Source: Burkholderiales bacterium (GTDB lineage: Bacteria > Pseudomonadota > Gammaproteobacteria > Burkholderiales > SG8-39). Taken from it: a stretch of 39,572 bases of DNA. Positions 28,991-36,848 of the stretch are shown here, piece by piece (within the stretch, counting starts at the first letter, position 1; each line of letters begins with the position of its first letter). Position numbers and translations under genes: made by a program. The stretch is from contig JADLAV010000069.1 in assembly GCA_020848075.1 (NCBI GenBank), positions 1-39,572 of the forward strand. The letters run 5' to 3'. Under the pieces are notes generated by a model, which had not been told where the DNA came from, made no database searches, and saw nothing but the letters and a program-made list of their open reading frames with translations.

Positions 28991-29955
28991 TAAACATACA
29001 AAACCTCGTCAAGACCTTCGGCCCGAAGCGCGCCGTGGACGGCGTGACGTTCGCCGTCGCGCGCGGCGAAGTGCTCGGCTTCCTGGGTCCGAACGGAGCG
29101 GGCAAGTCGACCACGATGCGCATGATCACCGGCTTCATCCCGCCGACATCGGGGCGGGTCACGGTCGGCGGCCATGACGTCGTCGAGGAGGCGCTTGCGG
29201 CGAAGCGGCTGATCGGCTATCTGCCCGAAGCCGCGCCGTCCTACCCGGACATGACCGTGCACGGGTTCCTGTCCTTCGCCGCGGACATGCGCGGGCTCGC
29301 CGGCGACGCGAAGCTGAAGGCGATCGGGCGGGTGGTCGAGCTCTGCTTCCTCGCGTCCGTGCTGCACCAGGGCATCGACACCCTGTCGAAGGGCTACAAG
29401 CACCGTACCTGCCTCGCGCAGGCGCTCATCCACGATCCGGACGTCCTCGTGCTCGACGAGCCGACCGACGGTCTCGATCCGAATCAGAAGCACGAGGTGC
29501 GCAACCTGATTCGCGAGCTCGGCCGCACGAAGGCGGTCGTGTTCTCCACGCACATCCTGGAGGAGGTCGACGCGGCGTGCACGCGCGCGATCATCATCGA
29601 TCGCGGCCGCATCGTCGCCAACGGCACCCCCGACGAGCTGCGCGGCATGTCCGAGCTGGCCGGCGCGGTCACCGTGCACGCCGCGGGAGCGGACCCCGTG
29701 GCGATGCAGGACAAGCTCGCCGGCATTGCCGCGGTCGCGCGGGTCGAGCGCGTGAACGGCGGGGTGCGTGCGTTCCCACGCGAGAAACGCGCGGCCGGCG
29801 AGCTCGCGCGCGCGGTCGCCGAGCTCGCGACGCGGGAAGGCTGGCGTCTCGACGCGCTGCGCACCGAGGAGGGCCAGTTGGACGAGGTGTTCCGGCGCAT
29901 CACGCTGCCCGACACCGCGAAGGGCGCGGATGCTGCGGCCGGAGCGACCGCATGA
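28987..29955 (+). CDS. ABC transporter ATP-binding protein, GldA/CcmA-like
   Basis: A 322-residue ATPase subunit. Walker A is GPNGAGKSTT (about residues 36-45), the signature region is LSKGYKHRTCLAQAL, Walker B is VLVLDEPTDGLDP and the switch His lies in VFSTHILEE. A C-terminal regulatory extension of about 100 residues ends in EEGQLDEVFRRIT, which is common in exporter-type ABC ATPases paired with ABC-2 permeases. The signature reads LSKGY in place of the usual LSGGQ, a change seen in this subgroup. Start and stop are both 4-nt overlaps (with the GST-like gene and with the permease), so it belongs to one translational chain. Confidence 0.92.
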   Translation: MINIQNLVKTFGPKRAVDGVTFAVARGEVLGFLGPNGAGKSTTMRMITGFIPPTSGRVTVGGHDVVEEALAAKRLIGYLPEAAPSYPDMTVHGFLSFAADMRGLAGDAKLKAIGRVVELCFLASVLHQGIDTLSKGYKHRTCLAQALIHDPDVLVLDEPTDGLDPNQKHEVRNLIRELGRTKAVVFSTHILEEVDAACTRAIIIDRGRIVANGTPDELRGMSELAGAVTVHAAGADPVAMQDKLAGIAAVARVERVNGGVRAFPREKRAAGELARAVAELATREGWRLDALRTEEGQLDEVFRRITLPDTAKGADAAAGATA

Positions 29956-30710
29956 CCGGCGCCCGGAGCACCTCCTGGAAGGCCATCCGCACCATCGCCC
30001 GGCGCGAGCTGGTGAGCTACTTCACCTCGCCGGTGGCTTACGTGTTCCTCGTCATCTTCCTCCTACTCACCGGCTTCTTCACGTTCACGGCGGGCGCGTT
30101 CTTCGAGCGGGGCGAGGCGAGCCTCGCGTCGTTCTTCGTCTGGCAGCCGTGGCTCTATCTCGTCCTCGTGCCCGCAGTCGGCATGCGGCTCTGGTCCGAG
30201 GAGCGCCGCTCCGGCACGCTCGAGCTCCTGCTCACCTTCCCGGTCGCCACCTGGCAGGCGATCCTCGGGAAATTCCTCGCGTCGTGGGCGTTCCTCGCGA
30301 TTGCGCTCGTCCTCACTTTTCCCGTGATCCTGACGGTCAACGTGCTCGGCGACCCGGACAACGGCGTGATCGCGGCGGGCTACCTCGGGAGCCTGCTCCT
30401 CGCGGGTGCGTACCTCGCCATCGCCTGCATGACCTCGGCGATGACGCGCAACCAGGTGGTCGCGTTCATCCTCGCGGTGGTGATCTGCCTCTTCCTGATC
30501 CTCGCGGGGTTCAACCCGGTGACCGATCTCCTCACGCGCTGGGCGAGCCCGGCGTTCGTCGACGCGGTGGCGGGCTTCTCGGTGATGACTCACTTCGACG
30601 GATTCCAGAAGGGCGTGATCGCGCTCCGCGACCTCGTCTTCTTCCTCTCCGTGATCGGCTTCGCGCTCTTCGCCACGAGCGTCATCATTCGAGGGCACCG
30701 CGCGGGCTGA
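29952..30710 (+). CDS. ABC-2 type permease, GldF/NosY-like
   Basis: A 252-residue inner-membrane protein with six expected helices. It opens with IARRELVSYFTSPVAYVFLVIFLLLTGFF, the usual ABC-2 permease start, and contains GMRLWSEERRSGTLELLLTFPV, a family-wide loop. The stretch ACMTSAMTRNQVVAFILAVV is typical of the Gld-like subgroup. The start overlaps the ATPase stop by 4 nt. The next gene is 62 nt away. Confidence 0.9.
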   Translation: MTGARSTSWKAIRTIARRELVSYFTSPVAYVFLVIFLLLTGFFTFTAGAFFERGEASLASFFVWQPWLYLVLVPAVGMRLWSEERRSGTLELLLTFPVATWQAILGKFLASWAFLAIALVLTFPVILTVNVLGDPDNGVIAAGYLGSLLLAGAYLAIACMTSAMTRNQVVAFILAVVICLFLILAGFNPVTDLLTRWASPAFVDAVAGFSVMTHFDGFQKGVIALRDLVFFLSVIGFALFATSVIIRGHRAG

Positions 30711-30772
30711 AGCTCGCCAGGGATATGGTGAGTGTGTGAGGCGAGCCGTTCTTCGGAAGCGCTGCAAACGTC

Positions 30773-32650
30773 ATGAGAAGGCATAAGGAAACCCTGGTCT
30801 ACTCCGCGTTCGGCCTGGCGGCGCTCTTCGTGATCCTCGTCGCGGTCAACTACCTCGTCTCGCAGGCGAGGCTCCGCGCCGATCTCACCGAGGGCAAGCT
30901 CTACACGCTCTCGGAGGGCACGCGCAAGATCCTGCTCGGCCTCCAGTCGCCGGTGAAGCTGCGGCTGTACGTGTCGCCCGGCGACAGCATGCCGGTGGCG
31001 ATGCGGGCCTTCGCCGGGCGCGTGACTGACATGGTCGAGGAGTTCAAGTCGGTGGCCGGGCCGAACCTGGTGGTCGAGACCTACCGGCCGCTGCCCGACT
31101 CCGAAGAGGAAGACGCAGCCCAGCTCGACGGCATCGAGCCGCAGCAGCTCGCCACCGGCGGGCAGTTCTACCTCGGCGCGGCGGTGAGCCGTCTCGATCG
31201 CCGGCAGGCGATCGGCGCGATCTCGCCCCAGCGCGAGCAGTTGCTCGAGTACGACCTCGCGCGCGCGATCGCGCGGGTCGGCGCGGCCGAGCGGACGAAG
31301 ATCGGCGTGATGAGCGCATTGCCGGTGATGGGGATGCCGATGAACCCGTTCACCCGCCAGGGCGCCGAACCCTGGGTGTTCGCCAACGAGCTGAAGGGCG
31401 AGTTCGAGGTGAAAGAGATCGACATGGCGGCGAAAGCCGTCGATCCGGACATCAACGTGCTCGTCGTCATCCACCCGCGCGACATCACGCCGGCGACGGA
31501 GTACGCGCTCGACCAGTTCGTGCTGCGCGGGGGCAAGCTCCTGGCGTTCGTCGATCCGTATTCGTTCTTCGATCAGATGCCGACCATGCCCGGCATGCCG
31601 CCGCAGCCGGGATCCAGCTCGTCGCTGCCGGCGCTCTTCAAGGCGTGGGGCGTCGGGATGAGCCCGGACAAGGTGCTCTCCGACATCGTGTACGGCTCCG
31701 GGACCGGGCAGCGCTTCACGCCCACGGTCCTCACGCTGAACCGCAACGCGTTCGATCGCGACGACGTCGTGATGGGGCAGGTGGAGACGATGCTCTACCC
31801 GTTCGGCGGGGCGTTCGAATTGAAGCCGGCCGATGGCCTGAAGCCGACCGTGCTGGTGAAGAGCTCGCGCAACTCGATGCTCGTGCCGCACGAAGATGCA
31901 AGCGCCTCCGGCGACGCGGCGACCAAGAGCTTCCAGCCGAGCGATAAGGAGCATCCGCTCGCAGTCCGGCTCACCGGCACGTTCAAGACGGCGTTCCCGG
32001 ATGGTCCGCCGAAGCCGCCCGGCGCCGACGCGAAGCAGCCCGATGCCGCGGCGCCCGCCGGCCAGCTGAAGGCGTCGCAGGGCGAGAACTCGGTCGTGCT
32101 GGTCGCCGACGCCGACCTGCTGCACGATGGCGCGGCGGTCGACATCCAGGAGATCTTCGGGCGCAAGATCATCGTCCCGTCGAACGGCAACCTCGCTTTC
32201 GGGCTTGGCCTCGTCGAGCAGGTCGCGGGCGGATCGGACCTCATCTCGCTCCGGAGCCGCGCGGCAGCGCTGCGCCCGCTCACGGTGGTGCGCGAGCTCG
32301 AGGCGAGCGCGCAGAAGCAGTACCTCGGCAAGGTCAAGGCGCTCGAGGACGAGATCACCAAGACATCCGAGAAGCTCCAGGCGATGCAGAAGACCGGCGC
32401 CGGCCAGGCGAAATCCGCCGAGATCCTCACGCCGGAGCAGCAGGCCGAGCTCGACAGCTTCCGCAAGAAGGTCGTCGAGACGCGCAAGGAGCTGAAGGAG
32501 GTGCGTAAGAACCTCCGCCAGGACGCCGAGAGCCTCGTGTTCTGGACCAAGGTGGCGAACATCGCGGTGATGCCGCTCCTCGTGGCGCTCGCCGGACTGA
32601 TCGCGGCGCTCGTGCGCCGCGCACGTGCTCAGCGCGCCGGCGCGGGGTGA
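30773..32650 (+). CDS. GldG-like ABC auxiliary protein (ABC_transp_aux family)
   Basis: A 625-residue membrane-anchored protein. It has one N-terminal helix (about residues 8-30) and then DLTEGKLYTLSEGTRKILLGL, the characteristic opening of GldG-type proteins. A large extracytoplasmic domain follows, with INVLVVIHPRDITPATEYALDQFVLRGGKLLAFVDP. Near the end comes a coiled coil (about residues 500-595, rich in Lys and Glu) and a last membrane helix (about 600-620). In gliding Bacteroidetes GldG works with GldA and GldF. In proteobacteria the same set occurs without gliding, and its substrate is not known. A Pro/Ala-rich loop (about 400-430) is low complexity. Confidence 0.88.
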   Translation: MRRHKETLVYSAFGLAALFVILVAVNYLVSQARLRADLTEGKLYTLSEGTRKILLGLQSPVKLRLYVSPGDSMPVAMRAFAGRVTDMVEEFKSVAGPNLVVETYRPLPDSEEEDAAQLDGIEPQQLATGGQFYLGAAVSRLDRRQAIGAISPQREQLLEYDLARAIARVGAAERTKIGVMSALPVMGMPMNPFTRQGAEPWVFANELKGEFEVKEIDMAAKAVDPDINVLVVIHPRDITPATEYALDQFVLRGGKLLAFVDPYSFFDQMPTMPGMPPQPGSSSSLPALFKAWGVGMSPDKVLSDIVYGSGTGQRFTPTVLTLNRNAFDRDDVVMGQVETMLYPFGGAFELKPADGLKPTVLVKSSRNSMLVPHEDASASGDAATKSFQPSDKEHPLAVRLTGTFKTAFPDGPPKPPGADAKQPDAAAPAGQLKASQGENSVVLVADADLLHDGAAVDIQEIFGRKIIVPSNGNLAFGLGLVEQVAGGSDLISLRSRAAALRPLTVVRELEASAQKQYLGKVKALEDEITKTSEKLQAMQKTGAGQAKSAEILTPEQQAELDSFRKKVVETRKELKEVRKNLRQDAESLVFWTKVANIAVMPLLVALAGLIAALVRRARAQRAGAG

Positions 32651-32663
32651 GAGGCGTGCGCCG

Positions 32664-33824
32664 ATGAGCCTGCGGTTCGCCGCAATTCTCGCCCTGCTCA
32701 TGGTGCTGGTGGGCGGCGGCGCGCTGCTCTACATGCAGCGCGAACGTTCGCAGCAGGCCTCCAACGTCGATGTGCTCGGACAGCCGCTCCTCGAGGGCCT
32801 CACCGCGGCCGATGTCGCGTCGATCCGGATCGCCGGTCCGGAGGGCGCGCTCACGCTCGCGCGCAAAGACGACCGCTGGATCGTTGCAGAGCGCGATGGA
32901 TTCCCCGCGGACTACGCGAAGGTGCGCGCGTTCGTGATCAAGGCTGGCGAGCTCAAGATCGGCCAGAGTGAGCCGATCGGCGAGCAGGATCGTGCGCGGC
33001 TCGCGCTCACCGCGCCGGGGGATCTCGGCAAGGCGGACCAAGGCGAAAGCGGCGGCCAGGGCGCGAAGGGCGGCATCCTCGTCGAGTTCAGAGCGGCCGA
33101 CGCCAAGCCGCTCGCGCGCCTGATCGTCGGCGCGAAGTACTTCAAGCAGGTGCCGGAGAGTCCCGACCGGGCGCGGGCGGATGGCCGGTTCGTGATGCTT
33201 CCCGACAACCCGAAGACGGTCTACGTCGTTTCCGACCCGCTCACCCAGGCGAGCGCGAAGAGCGCTGCGTGGATCGATGCGGCCGGCTTCGCGGCGGAGC
33301 GTGTCAAGTCGATCGACTACCGCGCCGCCGACGGCGAGCGCTGGAAGGTGGAGCGTAAGGACGACGGGTCCGACTGGAAGCTCGAAGGCGCGCGCCCCGG
33401 CGAGAAAGTGGATTTCGCGAAGCCCAACTCGGCCGCATACGCGCTGGGCCGGCTAGCGATCGCCGACGCCGCGCCGGCTGGCGCGACGCCGGAGGCGACC
33501 GGGCTGGACCAGCCGAGCGCCACGATCGTCGCGGAGACATTCGACGGGCTCACGTACACGATCCGGCTCGGCAAGCGGGCGGGCGACGATTTCTACGCAA
33601 AGGTTGCGATCGCAGGTGCGCCCGTCAAGACGCGCGCGCCGGCGAAGGGCGAGAAGGCCGAGGACCGCGCGGCCCGCGACAAGGCGTTTGCCGACCGCAT
33701 CGCAACGCTCGAGGCGCGCCTCCCGCGCGAGCAGGCGCTCGCCGAGCACACGCTCCTCATCGGCAAGTCCACGCTGGACGATCTGCTCAAGAAGCGGTCG
33801 GAGCTGCTCGCGCACAAGAAGTGA
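32664..33824 (+). CDS. DUF4340-like membrane-anchored protein
   Basis: A 386-residue protein with one N-terminal membrane helix (MSLRFAAILALLMVLVGGGALLYMQ) and a large outside domain. It starts with VLGQPLLEGLTAADVASIRIAG, then ARKDDRWIVAERDGFPADYAKV, the pattern of DUF4340 proteins that follow gldG-like genes. Repeated beta-type modules around residues 50-130 and 200-290 look related to each other (DRWIVAERDG; DDGSDWKLEG). A long charged helix (about 330-386) closes it. It starts 13 nt after the gldG-like gene and is the last gene of the unit. A role as auxiliary to the ABC system is likely but unproven. Confidence 0.82.
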   Translation: MSLRFAAILALLMVLVGGGALLYMQRERSQQASNVDVLGQPLLEGLTAADVASIRIAGPEGALTLARKDDRWIVAERDGFPADYAKVRAFVIKAGELKIGQSEPIGEQDRARLALTAPGDLGKADQGESGGQGAKGGILVEFRAADAKPLARLIVGAKYFKQVPESPDRARADGRFVMLPDNPKTVYVVSDPLTQASAKSAAWIDAAGFAAERVKSIDYRAADGERWKVERKDDGSDWKLEGARPGEKVDFAKPNSAAYALGRLAIADAAPAGATPEATGLDQPSATIVAETFDGLTYTIRLGKRAGDDFYAKVAIAGAPVKTRAPAKGEKAEDRAARDKAFADRIATLEARLPREQALAEHTLLIGKSTLDDLLKKRSELLAHKK

Positions 33825-33842
33825 CGGGGCGCCCGCCCCGTC
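33823..33842 (+). terminator. Hairpin at the end of the ABC operon
   Basis: A perfect 8-bp stem (GACGGGGC with GCCCCGTC) with a 4-nt GCCC loop begins in the stop codon of the DUF4340-like gene. There is no T-run, so Rho-independent termination is uncertain. It abuts the REP-like repeats. Confidence 0.4.
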
Positions 33843-33932
33843 ATCCCCGCGCAGGCGGGGATCCAGGAATCCGTCGAATCGCTGAGCCCGTCATCCCCGC
33901 GCAGGCGGGGATCCATGAATCCATCGAATCGC
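33838..33932. repeat. Two tandem REP-like hairpin repeats
   Basis: Two near-identical 45-nt units, at 33838-33882 and 33888-33932, have a period of 50. They differ at only two positions that I can see. Each contains an 8-bp stem (ATCCCCGC with GCGGGGAT) around the loop GCAG. Units of this kind are scattered between genes in many betaproteobacteria and usually mark operon ends. Confidence 0.8.
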
Positions 33933-34060
33933 CGGCCCGTTCGCGCGTTCAGCGCGTCCGAGCGTTGCCGAGTTCGCGGCGTCCGGGGTACGCGGCGTAT
34001 TCCCCCGGGGTCTGAAACGAAGTACTCTATGTAGGATCGCCCGAGAAAGACGCCCGGGCT

Positions 34061-34084
34061 GCGCGGATCCGACCGCGCGGATCC
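34061..34084. repeat. Short direct repeat upstream of the M24-like gene
   Basis: GCGCGGATCC occurs at 34061-34070 and again at 34075-34084, a period of 14. It lies about 50-70 nt before the start codon. It could be a tandem activator or repressor site, or chance in GC-rich DNA. Confidence 0.35.
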
Positions 34085-34132
34085 AAATCCCGATCGAATT
34101 TCCGACACATCTTTAGGGTTCTGGAGGAAGGC

Positions 34133-35398
34133 ATGGCAAACGTTGGTATGGTGGGTCTGGACTGGCAGCAGCGTATCAACTGGGATCGGCTGCGCAAGTA
34201 CCGGCTCGAACGGGCGCGCGAGCGGATGAAGGCCCACGGGCTGGGCGCGATGCTCCTCATGTATGACGAGAACGTCCGCTACGTGACGAGCACGCTGACG
34301 CCCGGCTGGAACCGGCTGAAGCCCGGTCTTCGCTACGCGATGCTGTGCGGCGACGATGCGCCCGTCCTCTTCGAGCAGGGCGACATCGGCTTCCAGATCG
34401 GACGCCACTCGCCCTGGATCCCGAAGGAGAACGTGCGCTGGTCCTACGCCTGGATCAAGGGCGCGGCCGGCCCCGCCTCGGCGCAGCAGGTGAAGAAGTT
34501 CACCAGCGCGATCCTGCAGGAGATGAAGAAGTCGAACGTCTCCGGCATGAAGCTCGGCGTCGACTTCATCGACATCAACATGATCCAGGCCTTCAAGGAC
34601 GCGAGGATCGACTGGGTCGACGGCATGAGCCCGATGATGGAGGCGCGCGCCGTCAAGAACGAGGACGAGCAGGAGTGCCTGCGCATCGTCGGCGCGATCG
34701 GCGATGGCGCGCACTGGGAGACCATGAAGTTCCTGCGTCCCGGCATCACCGAGAACCAGGTGACCGCCCACATCATGGAGTATCTCTACTCCATCCCGGG
34801 CATGGAGGACGTGGAGGACGTGATCGTGTCGTCCGGGCCGAACACCTGGCCGAACTGGCGCAACTTCTCCGACCGCATCATCCAGCCCGGCGACATCGTC
34901 TTCATGGACCTGGCGGCGCTCACCTGGAACGGCTACAAGTCCTGCTACTACCGCACCTATTGCGTGGGCAAGGAGCCGAGCCAGGAGCAGAAGGACATCT
35001 ACGCGACCGCGCTCAAGTGGCTGTACGACTCGATCGGCGCGGTGAAGGCAGGCACGACGACGCGCGAGATCGCGTCGAAGTGGCCGTCGGCGAAGGACGC
35101 GTGGGGTTACGCCGAGGAGGACCAGGCCGCCGCCAACCTGTGGGGCCACGGGCTGGGGCTCGCGCAGTACGACCCGCCGGTGATCTCGCGCATCTGGTCG
35201 CTCGACCATCCGATCGAGATCAAGCCGGGCATGGTGTTCGCGCTCGAGACGCAGCACGGCAAGCGTTTCGAGTGGGGCGTGCGCATCGAGGAGATGCTGA
35301 TCGTGCATCAGGACAGGATCGAGATCATCTCGAACTTCCCGGTGCAGCAGATCACGGTGGTCGATCCGATGCCGGGCTACGGGGCGCACGTGAAGTGA
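34133..35398 (+). CDS. M24 (pita-bread) family protein, creatinase/Xaa-Pro peptidase-like, with altered metal site
   Basis: A 421-residue cytoplasmic protein with a creatinase-type N-terminal domain (about residues 15-165) and a pita-bread domain (about 175-400). Metal ligands expected in M24 peptidases are only partly kept: Asp259 in IVFMDLAAL, His339 in WGHGLGLAQYDPP, Glu372 in FALETQHG and Glu386/387 in VRIEEML. The second Asp of the GYxSDxTRT motif is replaced by Cys271 (GYKSCYYRTYC). The protein may therefore bind one metal, or be a non-peptidase C-N or C-S acting member like creatinase, DoeA or DddP. The start has GGAGGAAG upstream. It is first in a four-gene cluster with a mini-dikinase, a 2-hydroxyacid dehydrogenase and a cupin. 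Confidence 0.85.
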   Translation: MANVGMVGLDWQQRINWDRLRKYRLERARERMKAHGLGAMLLMYDENVRYVTSTLTPGWNRLKPGLRYAMLCGDDAPVLFEQGDIGFQIGRHSPWIPKENVRWSYAWIKGAAGPASAQQVKKFTSAILQEMKKSNVSGMKLGVDFIDINMIQAFKDARIDWVDGMSPMMEARAVKNEDEQECLRIVGAIGDGAHWETMKFLRPGITENQVTAHIMEYLYSIPGMEDVEDVIVSSGPNTWPNWRNFSDRIIQPGDIVFMDLAALTWNGYKSCYYRTYCVGKEPSQEQKDIYATALKWLYDSIGAVKAGTTTREIASKWPSAKDAWGYAEEDQAAANLWGHGLGLAQYDPPVISRIWSLDHPIEIKPGMVFALETQHGKRFEWGVRIEEMLIVHQDRIEIISNFPVQQITVVDPMPGYGAHVK

Positions 35399-35528
35399 GA
35401 TGCCCGCGCGCCGCTTGGACCCGTGAAGGAAACCAGGCGGCGCACGGCGGGCTACCCCGCCGCGCGCGGGAGGTGGAGCGGCGCAGCGGGCGAAGCAATG
35501 CCGCGGTCGAGCGGCAGCTAACACACAC

Positions 35529-36815
35529 ATGAACGGCTACGTCATTCCACTTTCTGCGCTGGCTGCAACCGACGCCGACCGCGTCGGCCCGAAGGCGGCG
35601 AACCTCGCCGCACTCGGGCAGGCGGGTCTGCCGATTCCGGACGGGTTCTGCATCGATGCGGCTGCCTATCGCGCGCAGGTGAAGGCGCTCGGTCTCGAGG
35701 CCGCTGCGCGCGGCGCATTCGCGACCGGGGATCCGATGGAAGCGCGCCGCCACGCGCTCGCGATGAAGCTCGGGCTCCTGGATCAACCGCTCGCGCCGGA
35801 GATCGGCGAACCGCTGCTCGCGGCATGGCGCGCGCTGATGGAGCGCACGAAGGCGCTCGGTGTGGTGCGCTCCTCCGCGCTGGTCGAGGATCGCTACGGG
35901 TCGAGCTTCGCCGGCCAGTTCGAGAGCTATCTCGGATTGCGGACCGACGAGGAGTTCCTGGTCGCGGTGCGGTCGTGCTGGGCGGCGCTATGGTCGACGC
36001 GCGCGCTGCGCTACATGGCGACGCACGATGTCGATCCGGCGGGCACGGCGATGGGGCTCCTGGTGCAGCCGCTGGTCGCCGCGCGCGCCGCAGGCGGCGC
36101 GCTCAGCCGGACCGCCGAGGGCGGCATGCGCATCAGCGCGACCTGGGGGCTCGGCTCGGCGATCGCGCAGGGCGAGGTGACGCCGGACCGCTTCGAGCTC
36201 GACCGCGACGCGAACCTCGTCGAAACCGCGCCCGGCCGCAAGGATCACAGCATCGGCTGCGCGCACCATCCGGAGCCGACGGCGAGCGCTGTGCCGCGCG
36301 CGCTGATCGAGGCCCCGTGCCTCGACGCGGCGCAGATCGCCGAGCTCGGCCGCATGCTACTCGAGACGGAAGCGCTCGTGGGCATGCCGGTGGAGATCGA
36401 GTGGGCGCTCGACGACACCGGCATCAAGCTGCTGCAGGCGCGCCCGCTGCACATGGCGCCGGCACCGGTGCCGGACGAGATCTGGCTGCAGCATCCGCGG
36501 CTGAGCGGGCACCCCGCCGGAGTCGGCTGGGGCGCGGGGCGCGCGTGCGTGGTGAACTGCGAGTGCGAGCTCGGGCGGGTCGGCCCGGGCGATGTGCTGA
36601 TCACGCGCGTCGCCGGCCCGTCGCTCGCGCCCGTGCTGATGCGCGTGGCGGGCGTGGTCGCCGAGCGCGGCGGCAGCACCTCGCACCTCGCGTCGCTCGC
36701 GCGCGAGCGCGGCATCCCGATGGTGCTCGGCGTGCACGACGCCACGCACCGCATCCCGGACGGGGCGCAAGTGGCCGTGGACGGCGTCGCGGGCATCGTT
36801 CGCTGGATGAGTTGA
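35529..36815 (+). CDS. Mini-dikinase: PEP-synthase-like ATP-grasp plus phosphohistidine domain, no PEP domain
   Basis: A 428-residue cytoplasmic protein. Residues about 1-308 are a PPDK_N/PEP-synthase-type ATP-binding domain, with VRSSALVEDRYGSSFAGQFE (113-132), SATWGLGSAIAQGEVTPDRF and EIEWALDDTGIKLLQARPLH. After a short linker, residues about 348-426 form the swivelling domain with GGSTSHLASLARERGIPMVLG, where His386 is the expected phospho-carrier. The PEP/pyruvate TIM barrel of true PEP synthase (about 790 residues in total) is missing, and no acceptor domain like that of rifampin phosphotransferase is present. The enzyme could phosphorylate a small molecule with help from a partner, as in phenylphosphate synthase. 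The 130-nt gap before it suggests a loose operon. Confidence 0.82.
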   Translation: MNGYVIPLSALAATDADRVGPKAANLAALGQAGLPIPDGFCIDAAAYRAQVKALGLEAAARGAFATGDPMEARRHALAMKLGLLDQPLAPEIGEPLLAAWRALMERTKALGVVRSSALVEDRYGSSFAGQFESYLGLRTDEEFLVAVRSCWAALWSTRALRYMATHDVDPAGTAMGLLVQPLVAARAAGGALSRTAEGGMRISATWGLGSAIAQGEVTPDRFELDRDANLVETAPGRKDHSIGCAHHPEPTASAVPRALIEAPCLDAAQIAELGRMLLETEALVGMPVEIEWALDDTGIKLLQARPLHMAPAPVPDEIWLQHPRLSGHPAGVGWGAGRACVVNCECELGRVGPGDVLITRVAGPSLAPVLMRVAGVVAERGGSTSHLASLARERGIPMVLGVHDATHRIPDGAQVAVDGVAGIVRWMS

Positions 36816-36848
36816 ACGACGGGCGGCCGCGAGCAGAAGGAACTGCAC

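Larger units (their letters stand above)
33825..34132. other. Intergenic region between the ABC operon and the M24 cluster
   Basis: 308 bases without a gene. It holds the terminator-like hairpin and two REP-like units in its left third. A 10-nt direct repeat lies at 34061-34084. The right end has a strong ribosome site (GGAGGAAG) for the M24-like gene. No clear sigma70 promoter stands out, although TATGTA near 34029 could be a -10. Confidence 0.6.

Noticed and set aside
33838-33932. Possible CRISPR array
   Set aside because: Only two units, each an internal hairpin, with a 5-nt spacer between the 45-nt copies; no cas genes.
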